A stretch of 64,000 nucleotides of DNA from Fasciolopsis buskii (taxonomy: Eukaryota > Platyhelminthes > Trematoda > Plagiorchiida > Fasciolidae): assembly GCA_008360955.1 (NCBI GenBank), contig LUCM01001942.1, positions 33,972 through 97,971 on the forward strand. Reading direction: 5' to 3'. This document shows positions 1-12,527 of this stretch, piece by piece. The notes beneath the pieces were generated by a model, which worked only from the letters and a program-made list of their open reading frames with translations, made no database searches and was not told where the DNA came from. The first letter of the stretch is position 1; every line of letters starts with the position of its first letter. A program made the position numbers and the translations under genes.

Positions 1-1280
1 CGCAGTCTCTTAGTCTTTTGTTTGAAGCTGACTTGAGGGTGATTGGGTCCACTTAATGGGATCTTCGCAGTGATATGGTACATGAATTATACTGGAAAAA
101 ACGTGGGATATGCAAATTAGCGCGGGATGCGTCATAAAAGTATGGGGTGGTTTTTCGCGATAAGTGCAGTACGAAAGTAAAGGACTTTGGGATCCAAGTT
201 GCGTCATATTTCAAGTAGGCTGACTAGTGAGCTGCGGCTGAAAATATAGCCAAGGGAGTTTTTTAGGCTGTCCTGCGAAAATGTAGAGATTTTCGTACCA
301 CTCCATGAGGCCTTCGTTAGGCTCAATTTACAGTACTGCTTTCTGGCTTGGTCCCTATTCTCACAAAATACACTGACTGTTTAGAGATGTAATGTCCAGT
401 CACAAGCATGATTAAGGGTTAAGGACAGAACACCTATGGACAGCGACTGAATGACTAAGGTTGGTTCTCACCGGAATGCCGTAGTGTTCGAGGCGATCAG
501 ATCCTGGCGTTCATAATATTCAGAGGTCTAAGGGGAATTCGTACACGAGGCTCCTCGCCACGATGACCTCGAGTCCAGAGCAAGAAGAAACGAGAAAAAA
601 CTGATCAAGCATTGCTGGCGACTAGCAGCAAGTTTGAAGTTCTATACTGACAGGGGTGAATGGATGAAATAAGTTGGCCAGAGGAGCGTGTGAGACGGAC
701 AAATAAGACATTTAGGGCAGAATTAGTTCGTAAGTTGGACAAGGTAAAGTAGTTTGTTCGTAAGCTACAGATGCGCATGACAATTTGGACTTTACAAATC
801 CATCTGTGTCTCCCACGGATTGGCGGTTCTGTCCCCAAGGAGCAAGGTGGTCTTCCTTCTCTACTCATTCATTTCAGCTGAATCAGGGGCTCTGGAACGT
901 AAATGATTACACAAGGATGGGTCCCAGAGTTGGTTGCTAACTTCTGTACATATCATTGCAAAACTTCTAGACACTCGAACGGCTCTTCGGGACACTTGTG
1001 TTTTGCACCAACTGAAGTGAGCGGCGCTTTATATCGCCCGTTTTATCTGCACGTTCATCAGCGCGCTTTTAGGTTGCGTTTCATATTCCGAGATGAACTT
1101 AGGAATCCAGCGATAATTAATAGATGAAATCTGGGGGCGTAGAAAGACCGGTGATGCAAAGTCACCTAAAATTTGGTGTAAAGTGCGGTAATAACTGTAC
1201 TCTAATTAAAGTGGACACAGTGGGTTATTTCTCTAACCTTCCACTTTAACTGCGGTACTCCTAGACGCTAAGTCTTGCAG
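1..1280. other. Sequence upstream of the first visible ELMO exon
   Basis: I see no supportable exon, promoter or repeat here. Short open frames at 605-868 (-) and 903-1127 (+) have no recognisable content. The missing first ELMO coding exon, expected to carry the start codon and the first strand of the ubiquitin-like RBD, could lie here if very short or diverged, but more likely lies upstream of the window. Confidence 0.5.
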
Positions 1281-1310
1281 AAATTCTTGGAATTGCTGTC
1301 GCTCAGTTTA
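1281..1310 (+). CDS. ELMO: Candidate ELMO mini-exon (RBD region)
   Basis: Tentative 30-nt exon reading KFLELLSLSL. It follows the acceptor TCTTGCAG (1273-1280) and precedes a weak donor GTCACA at 1311. Splicing to 1350 would remove a 39-nt intron and keep phase 0. The product falls where human ELMO1 has the hydrophobic IIKEVCDGW segment before the next exon's residues, which is the main reason to suggest it. The match is short and hydrophobic only, so chance is possible. If it is wrong, exon 1343-1430 joins directly to an unseen upstream exon. Confidence 0.3.
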
Positions 1311-4300
1311 GTCACATTCTATGAAACAAACGTTATTTTTAGATTACAGCTGTCTGATGCTAATGCCTTGGATTACTGTTTTGTTCTGTTTCCTGAAGAA
1401 GGCGATCATGCAACGTACATAACGGAAGAAGTTGGTGCACATTTTGTCACCTACATTTTTTTAAGAATCGGAGCCTATTAGCAAATGACGTGGTTCATCT
1501 CGTAAAGAATCCGGTGAGTAGGTTTAATTTCAAATGACTTTTTGTCGTTCATATTATTTTCGCAGAGCTCAGAAGCTTTTACCGGGAGTTCTTGTCATCC
1601 ATTGGCTAGAATCGTGGTGCTAGGTAACTGAGCCTGTTTCCAAGTTTATTTGCAGTAGTTGGGATATAGCCCAACTATTAGAGAAGCGCATTGCGAAATT
1701 AATCTGTTAAATGAGTATACAATATCTTTCTAATACAAAACCCGAAAAAGCAGAAAATATCCCACAATTCAGTTTTATTAAATATCGATAAAATCCGCAA
1801 AACTTATAACTATGCGAAAATTTCCGGTTAAACAGCTTGAACTAAGAAGCTTCATATTGGACTGGCAAGTCGCGCTAGAACCCAATTTTCAATCAGAATA
1901 GTTCCTTTTTGCCTACTGTGGCGTTTTACTAAAATCTACTGTCCACAGCAGAGTAAAGACAATTGAACTTTGCTAATCCCACTGCTTTCTTTGTATCCGT
2001 CCTAAGGCTTTTTAGTGATTCGGTGCTTGTTGCATTTTGCTGTATGCTGTTTGACGATTTGCCATAAACATGACGTACATATGTATATTCTTTTGCCATT
2101 ATTTATCCGGAACTACTTTTAGAAAGTTCGCTGTACTATAAGGGTTAAAGACACGAAACAAGTTGTTCAAATTCTCTCTAGCTTTGACTCGTCTTTTACA
2201 ACCAGTCAGTAAACGCTACATAAGTGCATTCTTTGTGTGAGTTTTGATTAAGCAGTTGACTTCAAAATTAATTAATGCGAAGTTGATGCGGATTATGCTT
2301 TTGATGAACTGAGGAACAGATGGCATCAACAGTGGGCCCTTTTACACGAAACCCGTGGCGGGCCACCAGATCAATTAGAGCGATTTATTTATAAAAGGTT
2401 GTATAAGGCTAGGGCGTACGACGCTAAATGTAGCAGGTAAACACAGATAAAATGGGCCACTTATGAATCGCGATGTTTGGAATATTGTTTTAGTTGGGGG
2501 ATTCTTCGTAATTCTCAGAAAACGTGCAGCTGACATTTTTGTAAGCACTATTAGAAAAGGCCTCCGTGTAACTCATGTGAAATCCCTCTAAAAGTTTGCA
2601 TTAATTTTGATTTCACAAATTAGGATAGTCGAATGATTTCGAGTCATTCTCCTGCAGATCGGTGCACCATATGCCTTACACGTTTTTGAATCCGATTGAA
2701 TTCGAGCTACTCTGTGTTCATTATAACTGAGTGTGACAAAACCTGTGGGTGTCTACGCATAACCTCGCAAAGATATTTACTGGGAAGCTTTAGGTGACAC
2801 CAGACTAAAATTGAGGCATACTTTTGTAATAAAACGAAATTTTATTGATAGTTGTCGCTAATAGAATGACTCGTTTATTGCTAACATTGAAACAAATAAT
2901 AAGGCAGCTTTTCTGTTGCTACTACTGATTCTCAGATTTTGTTTTTATCTTTGATACTTATCACGGCTAGGTGGGTTACCGTTCAACCTAATCTGAACTT
3001 CTTCTCTTTATTTTGGTAACCCAACCTACAGTGTGATAACGGTACCTTCATATTTTTTTCATAATAAATACCGCATTGATATCGCTAATATAACAAATTG
3101 TCAGCGGTGACTAACTATGCAATGTATAATGTTATTTGGATATTCTCAGTAAGTTGGGAACATATCTACGACCACCTAACTCAGAATCCAGTGTGTAATA
3201 ACTAGCATAACTTCTGTAACTGTCAATAGCTCATTGGTTTCAGAGGATACATTCACATTCTTTGTCTGGGCAGTATGTTAATTAAAAGGTTAAAAGATGA
3301 ACTCTCACTTGCGTCTTATAGCTCTCCTTTTATCAAGAGCAGTTCCTGAATGATCTACAACTCCAACAAAACAAGTCACTGGGGGACACACTGAGGCGTT
3401 ATTGCGTTAATTATGCCCACCTTAGGACAGATTAACTGGAAACTCCTTCCTAACACAAAAAACCACTCCCTCCGAGCTCCGCAGTTAAAAGCTGTCACCA
3501 GTTTTAGTATCCTCAGCGTTTTAGTCAATGTAAGTGATTTATACTACATAGCCGTGCATTATCATCCAGGCCCCATATTTTGTTCTAAAGCGCACATATT
3601 TTTGTTAAAGCCACACATTTACTGGTGTGCTGTAAAAAAACATGGTATTAACTGAACAGTGAAAAATAATAGACAAGAGGATTTATCGAGAAATGTTTTA
3701 TTTTTTTCAAGTTTCATTGCCGCTGATTGTCTTGTTAATGTCTTACAGGAGTGCGAAATCATAAAACAGTATCGAAATTTTTGTGCCTGATGAAGGAAAG
3801 TAAGAGAACTTACATCGTTATCTTTATGTCGCGCGTTAAAAAACAATAAACGGCAGTTCTAACAGCCGTTCAATATCTAGCAGAAGAACATAAAGAAGAT
3901 TTGCTGTTTGTTTTGCTGACCAACATAAATGCTACGATAATATGTACCACCCAAGCTGTTTCAAACAGATTTTTGGTGCAACATCATAACTTAACCAAAT
4001 GATTAGGCTAAATTAAACGCGCATTAGTAGTTCACACAAAGCTATTGATGGGGAGACAAATACAAAAAATTGCAGCGTTTTTCAATTGACCGGTAGCTTC
4101 TGATATGTGATAAAGCACAAGCCTGAATTGCTCCGACAGTTCGGTCTCACCGATGTCCGCAAATACTTGCTTTTTGCTTGTTTAAACCATTAAGATTGGC
4201 TCCATTGTGTTTGCATGGTAGGTCAACCTGCTGCTCTGGGAGCAGTGAATAATGCAAGCATTAGCTCTTGGTGCTTATTCGATTTAACAAGTAATATTTG

Positions 4301-7300
4301 TGCTTGCATGACGTCAGCCTGGGGACACAGGTCTTATGGCCAGTTTTTAAGGTCGCAATAATGGCTACCCATAATGGGTGAACATTGGGCAATCGCACTT
4401 CCCACCAACACAGATGTGTTACTGACGTTTGCGAAATTGCATACTTAACAGCAGTACATGGCAAAAATCTCTTCCGCATCTTCCGAATTTTATTTGACTC
4501 AAGTTCGTTAATTTGTTTTTCTTCAGGTCTCGGTTTGTACGGTTTAAGAACGGAAACTCAGCCAACTTCATGTTGCCAAAATATTACTCCATTATCGGTG
4601 ACTCTTAAAAAGAGCCTAAAATCATTTGTATCTTTCAACAATACACAAAAGTATCCCATCAGGTCGTTGATATATGCAATGAACCTGCGCAAACTAACAA
4701 TAGGTTTAGCAGAAGTTCACTCAGGACTGATGAACAATTTCACATCGGCTGTACAGAAACCCACCCCGATAACGGAATACTTAGCCCAGCCTTAGAGTGG
4801 TGGTTTTGGCGCTGAAATACTTGATCAAATTAGGTTAATAAAAATATCTAACTAAAGGTCATCAAACAGAATTCCTCGGGATCATTTTCTCGGATTTCTG
4901 AGATAATCCCTGGATCTAAAATGGACATTTCGTAGTTGATTCTGTTGCGTTAATCGTTGTATGTCTAATTTTTACCATGTGTATGTGTATTTATGGATGT
5001 ATATAATTTATTTAACCCACAATCTTATTCAGCGACTACTAAAAATTGTTAAATATCATAAACAGCTCTTCTCAGTGCTTCAGAAAAGAAATGGTAAAGT
5101 TGGTGTAAAGGCAGTTGGGAGCAAAAGAACCTTTGATGAATAGCTCAACTCAATACACTTCACCACTGAGACTTGATGGGCGGGTGTCACTGTTCAGATT
5201 ACTGTACTGGTGAAATCTTTGAATCTAAAATCATTCTAAAAATGACCCTCTGAGAGTTGTTAGACAAATTTGCTAAGGGGTAGATGAAACTGGATGCGAA
5301 CAGTAAGCAAACCAGAAAAGCGACCCAAGTTTACTAATTGTCAAGACCTCCGTCGGTGTTTCGTAAAACTGTTGTTGAAATATACACTGTTCTAGGGTCA
5401 TTTATTTTCCTTAGAATCATAATCTGCCAAGTACAAGTAAATTCTCGTTCTGCTTTAAAATCCATTACTTTGTGGTTTATTAGCTGATCAAAATAATGTA
5501 AAGATAGCTTCTTTTTCTGAAACTTTCTATTGTGATAAAACTTTTGTGAGGATTCTTCTGTCGATTTGTTGCTTTTGGCTTCAGTTTACCAGCTCTAGCC
5601 TGAGTTAGAAAACAGTGCGTTTCGGAAAACTCGTAAAATTTACAAGCCACATCACTTGTGAAGTTTTGCATCCAATCAGTATAATCTCATTCTTGTCTAA
5701 AACATCAACATTTCTCAGTTAGATATGAAAGAATACTTGAGTTATGGGCGTATTTTCAGTAACGCACGAAAGTGATCTGTAACTATCTTCTCTGGCCTGG
5801 AAACAACAAAGTGGAACGAATGTGCATCGATTCGACGCACCATGTCACATTACCAAAACTTCTGGTCTAACTCCGTTGATTTGTTAGCCTAGACTGATTC
5901 ACAGAAGCAAATTAACACGCGAGAACTAACATAAAAATAGCTTCAGTTCAGGCAGACAAATCAACAGAGAGGATAAGAGCATTTGATCCAGGCTTACGAA
6001 CCCCACGAAATCCGATACGATAGCCCGGGATAATGAGCTGTAATTTCGAGTGGACAGAAATGAACCAGATTTAAAGTTCACGTCTCTCCATCCCGATACT
6101 GGCATTAAAACCTACAAAGCCATCAAAATCAAGAGTGAGTCGGATTTGGGGAAATCTTTTCCAAACACAAACATTATACTGAATTGTTCAGGAGACTATG
6201 TTCGTCGGCCTAAAAAATCATTCGGTCACTCTTGGATAAAATAAAACGAAGAATAAAAACCTAGCGAGCATTTGACGTTTCCTAAGTTTGCCTACATTCA
6301 TAGTCTTCTTCATGGAAGGTCTTTCTATGCAATCGGTTGAAAAAACAAACCTGAAATTCAACTGAAATAGGGTCAATATCCGATATGTTTGTGGTGCACA
6401 GTTGTCTCACAGCACGTTTTACTTTTGATGAAACAGCGGAAGCATACGGTTCTTAACGAAGAAGTGACAATCGAAATTAATAACCTGTGCCCTTAAATAC
6501 CGTCAACGAACAGAGCCACTGAATCAAAGTATATTCCTCTCTGTTTTTACCGGGTCTTTCGCACCTTCGATACCACTTCGAAATTATAAATCAGGGAAGG
6601 GTTCTCCAAAATGAGAGTTTAAGCAACCAAAAAGGTAGGACGATATGTGTGCCAACAGTGTTGAATTTTACAAGATGCACTTGATAGGCGCAATTCTTCT
6701 TTCATTAAATGGCCACAGCTTATCCAGATTTGTCATCGGAAGTTTGCAATTAATATTGTGAAATTATCTCACTCGGGAAACAGTTTTTTCCTCCATCTGA
6801 TTTGAAAATGTTCGGGATGCCAGATCCACAAAAGGGGTTTACAAATCCCACTTATTGTTCTGCATGAGGTAAAATTTTCTCATTACGTCTTTATGCTGAA
6901 AGTCACAAGTGTCAGATCACATCCAGAGGCGCTATGGCTTCGCATAGAAGTATGTAGAAGGTAGTTCCAGTTTTGGTCTTGGTTGGTAAATCTTGCCTTT
7001 CTGGTTGAGGCCTAAGATGAGAATTGTTGTTTGCTGAAGACTGAGAGATATGGCTCAGAACCGAAGTCAATGGTGCGAATGCTTCATGATCTGTTTGTAG
7101 GATTCATCCCCCTTAAAAAGCACCAAAAACCACGAAAAATTCACAAAATGTATATGGTGAAAGTGCAAAAAGCAACTGGTTTGTCCTGATTTACTATTTC
7201 TCTTTTGTTTCGTCTACTTTTTGTAGAATTCTGTTTATGTGTTGTTGAGTTGACACCATGCATGTTTCCAAAGCGGTTTATTATATATATATATATAGCC

Positions 7301-10300
7301 AAATTCTAGGTAACTGCAGTATGACATTTCCAAACAACAGAATGCTGCCTATCATTTGACCACGCCTACTGAGCTTGCTTTTCTTCTCACACGTCGATCT
7401 CAGCTGCCCCAGCCCTTCATTGCAAGCAACATTCATGTGGGGAGAAAATTATTCCGCAGTTGTTTGTTTTGTCTGTTCCCGAAGAATTTTTGCCCTTTTA
7501 CACGCAGGTATGTATGCCCCAACAAATTGACTCAAAGAAAACCTGACAAAAGGGTTGTACAGCAATAATACGAGTCTGCTCTCTTTCAACTCGTGCGGGA
7601 CCTCTCGTGCCTTCTCTAGTACTGCAGTCAGATTTTGAACTTCGGCGTTTTTTGCTAAAATTTCCTGGGCCTCTGGTTGCGACCTTATAATAAATAGAAC
7701 GCAGTTCCTTCACCTTGCTCACACGGCAACATTTGCTTTTATCTGGAGAAGAATTCTACATTCATGCTCATTGATAGACCTGAATTGTTCTGATGCGGAC
7801 TGCCCTTCCGCTTCGCAATATGTTTGCCTTAGCAATGTTTGTAATATGCTGCATAAACTAACAAAAATGTAAAAATTTGGAGTGGTATAACGTTTGACTT
7901 GTAATTTGCAATGCTAGTAACGCAAACCACCGATAAAAAGTACATTTTGGGATACATGCCTCACAGTCTTTCTTACTGGACTTCTGTGCCAGTTTGGTCA
8001 TGACGAATATGCACTGATGGGGATTCTTCAAAGATGAAACAACTGTGCAGCGCTGCTTCTCAAAATCAATTCATCCCATTATCTCAATCTTTGGTCCATC
8101 GAATGAAGAACACACGTCGAAAGCAAATGAACGGCTGACCCTTTATTGTTGAATAATACTGATTAGTTACGAAGGAGTAGGGGAATGTTTGGGACCAGTA
8201 GACCGACTGTCCCCTCGAGTTTTCCGAGAGCAGATAATAAATATGACAAGGAACTATGATCAGACGAAATCGAGTCCGCCCAAACAAACACGCTTCAAAC
8301 AACCAAATGATTGTTGAGTAATGTTTAACCGGTCCCTGTTCCCTTTAATCAGTGATATGTGATATATCGTGATTGACGATAGTCGCCCAAACGGGTTAGG
8401 CATCCGGTGATGGAGCTGCTCATGAATGTCTTATGTCTTGAGATCGTGAGGTGTTGAAACAATTGACAATACCAAAGTTAACAAAATAAAGCCCGTTCCA
8501 GAACTGAATGCCCTATCGTGAATGAGTTGCAAACTCCAGCTTCCATTGAAAGGCTATCTATTGCTGCAAATATGAAAGCTCGGAAGAGCAATGAACTGTT
8601 CTATGGCTGACTTAGTTAAGAATATTCACGTGAAAGTTTACATAACCGAATGTTTCCACTTAAGAGATTATTTTGATGATGTTATATCTTTGGTGTTTAA
8701 AAGGGTCTGTTTGGATACAGAATGTGATTGGTCGTTGAGCAGCAGTCCTCAAGTAGCTGAGGAAGAAAGACAGAGTTGACTCTCCAGCCACGGCAGTCCT
8801 GGTGACTAGATTAGCAAGCAAGGTACTAACCACCTGAAAAATAAAAATAGAACAGTATTGTTTGTCTCAAATACTATGAAAATCCGAGTTATGGCACTTT
8901 ATTAGTCCACTGTGCCATCTGTAGATGGTTTTAGGAGCTCAGTATGTAAGGCTATAAGTATTCGTATGGGGTTAGTTGAAAACAGGTGCTCGTGTTTGCA
9001 CTCGTGAAGGATTTTTTCCCCTCTCCTCTGGCTACTTTCTATTGAAGAACTTTTTTTGAGCTTACCTCTCGCCCAATTTGTCGGTTGCACAAATGTCCCC
9101 TCGATTTTATTCAAGGTGACATTTTTAGGAAAAGTAACCATTTTAGTGTCCAGAATCGTACTTCTCACAGGAACTATTACACGATCACAGTAGAACTGTT
9201 GCCTTCTAAATTTATCAATTACAGTTAGCAATTTTTCCCCGGATTAATTAAGTAAAATCATAAAATGCTTTGTGCACGACTTTAACTGGCTCACCATTTT
9301 GTCTGAGTTTCCACTTTGAGGAAACGTTCGAATTAAAATAGATTTTTTGTGCACTACTCAGACTATTGTAGAAGAAAAAGAACTGCTTTTTGACAAAATG
9401 GCCACCGCGTGTTGATATTAAAAAAGGTAATTTCCTTATGGTCATTTTTATAAAATCCAGTTGAATATAATCAGTAAGTCTGCCCCTTTGTCATCCTTGT
9501 TCCCAGAAGACGAACTAAGAAAGCCATTGCCCCATGGAGTTAGTTGAAGAGAACTAGTGCTGCTAGTTATTTGTTCCATGGAAACATGTATTTGTTGAGA
9601 AATGTGTATGGCGATTTCGGTAAATTTGGTAGTCACTTGACGTTTTTTGTTACCCCTGGTAACCAAAATGTCGTTCAGTTTTCATCTCTGCCAGTATAAC
9701 AGCGATTTTAATCGATAAGTAAGTTCATTGTTGAACTAATCTACAGTGGCGAAAATTTTATCCCACCCTGTTAATGTTTCTATAGAACCAGATTTGATCA
9801 TAGCAACTCATGCCTTGCATTATTGTTTCTCTGGTGTGTGACAATACACCAGACCGGTGATAGTCAATGGATTAAACATCTGTTACATTCCAATAAGATT
9901 GGAGGTTCGAAACCCAGATCCACCGGCCACTTTGGTTGTAGACAGCGACCCCTATCGCCTGGCTCGTTACCATATATGAAATAATGATACCTTATGTTGT
10001 TCTATATCACTCTAATTTTCAGAGGCATATTTGCCGGTCATCCTTCCTTGTAGTGAGCTCTAGTGTTTGTGCAATATGCTCTTTCCACTGCACTCATGGG
10101 TGAATCACGGTTTAAAAAAATAACCATAGTCAAACTACAGAAACCGTATTTGGGGTCAACTGAATGGACTCGTACATTCTTGTGGTATTAAGAAAGCGCA
10201 GCTTTATTTCTCTGACTTTTTGACGACAAACTTATCGGGAAATGTGGCATAGCAGTTAGCGTAGCGGTAGCTTCACCTAATAGTTGCGTATCAGAATCCT

Positions 10301-10382
10301 CTTATCGGTGGTCAACATCCCAAGTTGATTGTCTTTGACTGGCTGCGCCCATTTTCTGAAAGTTTTGCACTCTGCTGCATTG

Positions 10383-10432
<50 letters not shown>

Positions 10433-12470
10433 GCCATTACCGTTAATAAAAGTATGGAGACAAGGGAGCAGAAAGTTCCCGCACTTCATGGTATTTTTTC
10501 AATCAATGACGGTCACTTCTGTATTTTGTTTTAGAATCCTCAGATCCAAGGGCTATGCCACCGGCTTCCCTTTAACTACTTACTCAAAAAGAAAGACTTG
10601 CAACTGCAAAAACATCAGTGGATAAAATAATTTGAATCCACTCACCTAAGTTGTCCGTCAATTCCCAAAATAACGGCAAAGCCAACAAACGTGCAATCGA
10701 TTTTTGCTTGCATCAGGTCAACTTCTTTCACTGACGAAAAATCCATTAACGAGCATTCCGAAGTTCCAAATGAAATGGGTCGGGACTTGTTTTAAAAACT
10801 GATGATTGTTATGATTTCAACTGCTGGTATCCGTCCTATTCGAGGATAAGTGAAACAGATCCATCAACCACAAATTTACGGCAAAAAAGTGTTCCGATTC
10901 GGGTAAATTAGATCAATTCATATAACCACAACTGTTCCGAGAAAAAAAATTGAAACGGTGATCCTCCAAGAGTAACCAGTAGGTCATTCAAATGCATGGA
11001 TTGATTATGGAAAACTGATAAAAAACAATAATAGGCATCTTTAGCAGATGTGAGTTCAAAACTGGAACACCTGCTCATTTGACCAGCCCTTCGGGTTGAC
11101 AGTGTGAGCGTGGAAATCAAGACAAACACTCCTCCAAACACCCTAATGCCAAACTGTCTGTAATTGTGTATGAGTGTGTGTGTGTGTGTGTATGTCTGCG
11201 AACGTTTGGCTCGTGTTCGTCTATTAATACTAAGCGGCGTTTATTGGAGTACACTGTGCAATCAGTTTACGAAATGCCAAATGATATATCAAAACCTTAT
11301 TTTTTCTGCGTCACAGGCAAGCAAATTGTTTTCTGTAAAAAAGGCATGACACCACTTATCAAAATTTACAATTCTATTATATTCATGATAATAATAAGCA
11401 TGTAGAATGTACCAAACCATAATGACAGTAATAATTTTGCAGCTTCATAACAACTGAACAATGCCCAACATCCAGTGACGTTTTAAATAATCTACGCGCT
11501 GAAATCTCCAAACAATCCCGAAAAAGTTGGTCAATCCTTCACTTGGCGGAAGGGGTCAAACACAGTTTGCGAATTGAATGCACATACAAAGCTGCAGTTA
11601 TGGTTACATCCATATGTATAACCATAAATACAACATAAACATTATGTATATATATATTGATATTTATGTATATGAATGCGAGTATGTACGCATAACTGGA
11701 ACCCCATTTATATTGGTCGGATTGTTCACGGATGGTATTCATTGACGGATCACTAGAAGAACAGCAAATATCAGAAGCTGATAGTTGGTCCATGTCAACC
11801 TTAGCCAGGAGGGCATAAGATCAGTAGAAAACATGCTAAGTGTGCTAAGTGAGCAAATTCCTCGAGAAAAACATCTGTACACAATCTTGAGGATGCAAAT
11901 TGAATCCAACATAATATGAAGCAATAATGAGGACCATTACTAGACTTCAGCAGTCTTTCTAAATCGCAATGCACATTAGTTTTTTCGCCTCAAGAGGGGA
12001 TATAATTTTATCTTTGTAAGTTGAACAAAATTACTTTTTTGCATTGCTTACAAAGCAATAGCGAAGCTACTCCCGTTGTAGACCTGGTAAAAGCATTGAT
12101 TTCGGAATTTGTGTGTAACAATTCTTTTCGGTGTATGGCGTTGCGACTAAGGCAAACCGGAAATCGTCGGCCAGCACCTCAGTTAATACTTAGCTTAGTG
12201 TACCGAAGGTGATGTTCCTCTCGAGACTAGTCAGGCCGTATATAATGGTGTTCTAGGATATTTCCCCAAACTTCTATAAGAACTGAAAGATATTTGGGCA
12301 CTCAAAATTGGAGGAAAGGTCCAAGCGCCGGAAATGTACAGACGTATAGAGGTATACTGGTGGATTGCGACGTGCTTCATTTTCCTTTCTGTCTAAATTT
12401 GACTATATGTAATGCGTTATATGAGTAGTCGATCCATTCTATTGCGTAGATTTAGAGTTAAAGGTGACAG

Positions 12471-12527
<57 letters not shown>

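Noticed and set aside
4385..4795. 136-codon open frame on + strand
   Set aside because: It lies in an ELMO intron, has no recognisable domain and no phase link to ELMO exons. Length alone is not convincing in AT-rich DNA.
10277..10625. Poly-Asn, poly-Ile and poly-Leu frames
   Set aside because: Translations of the ATT microsatellite.
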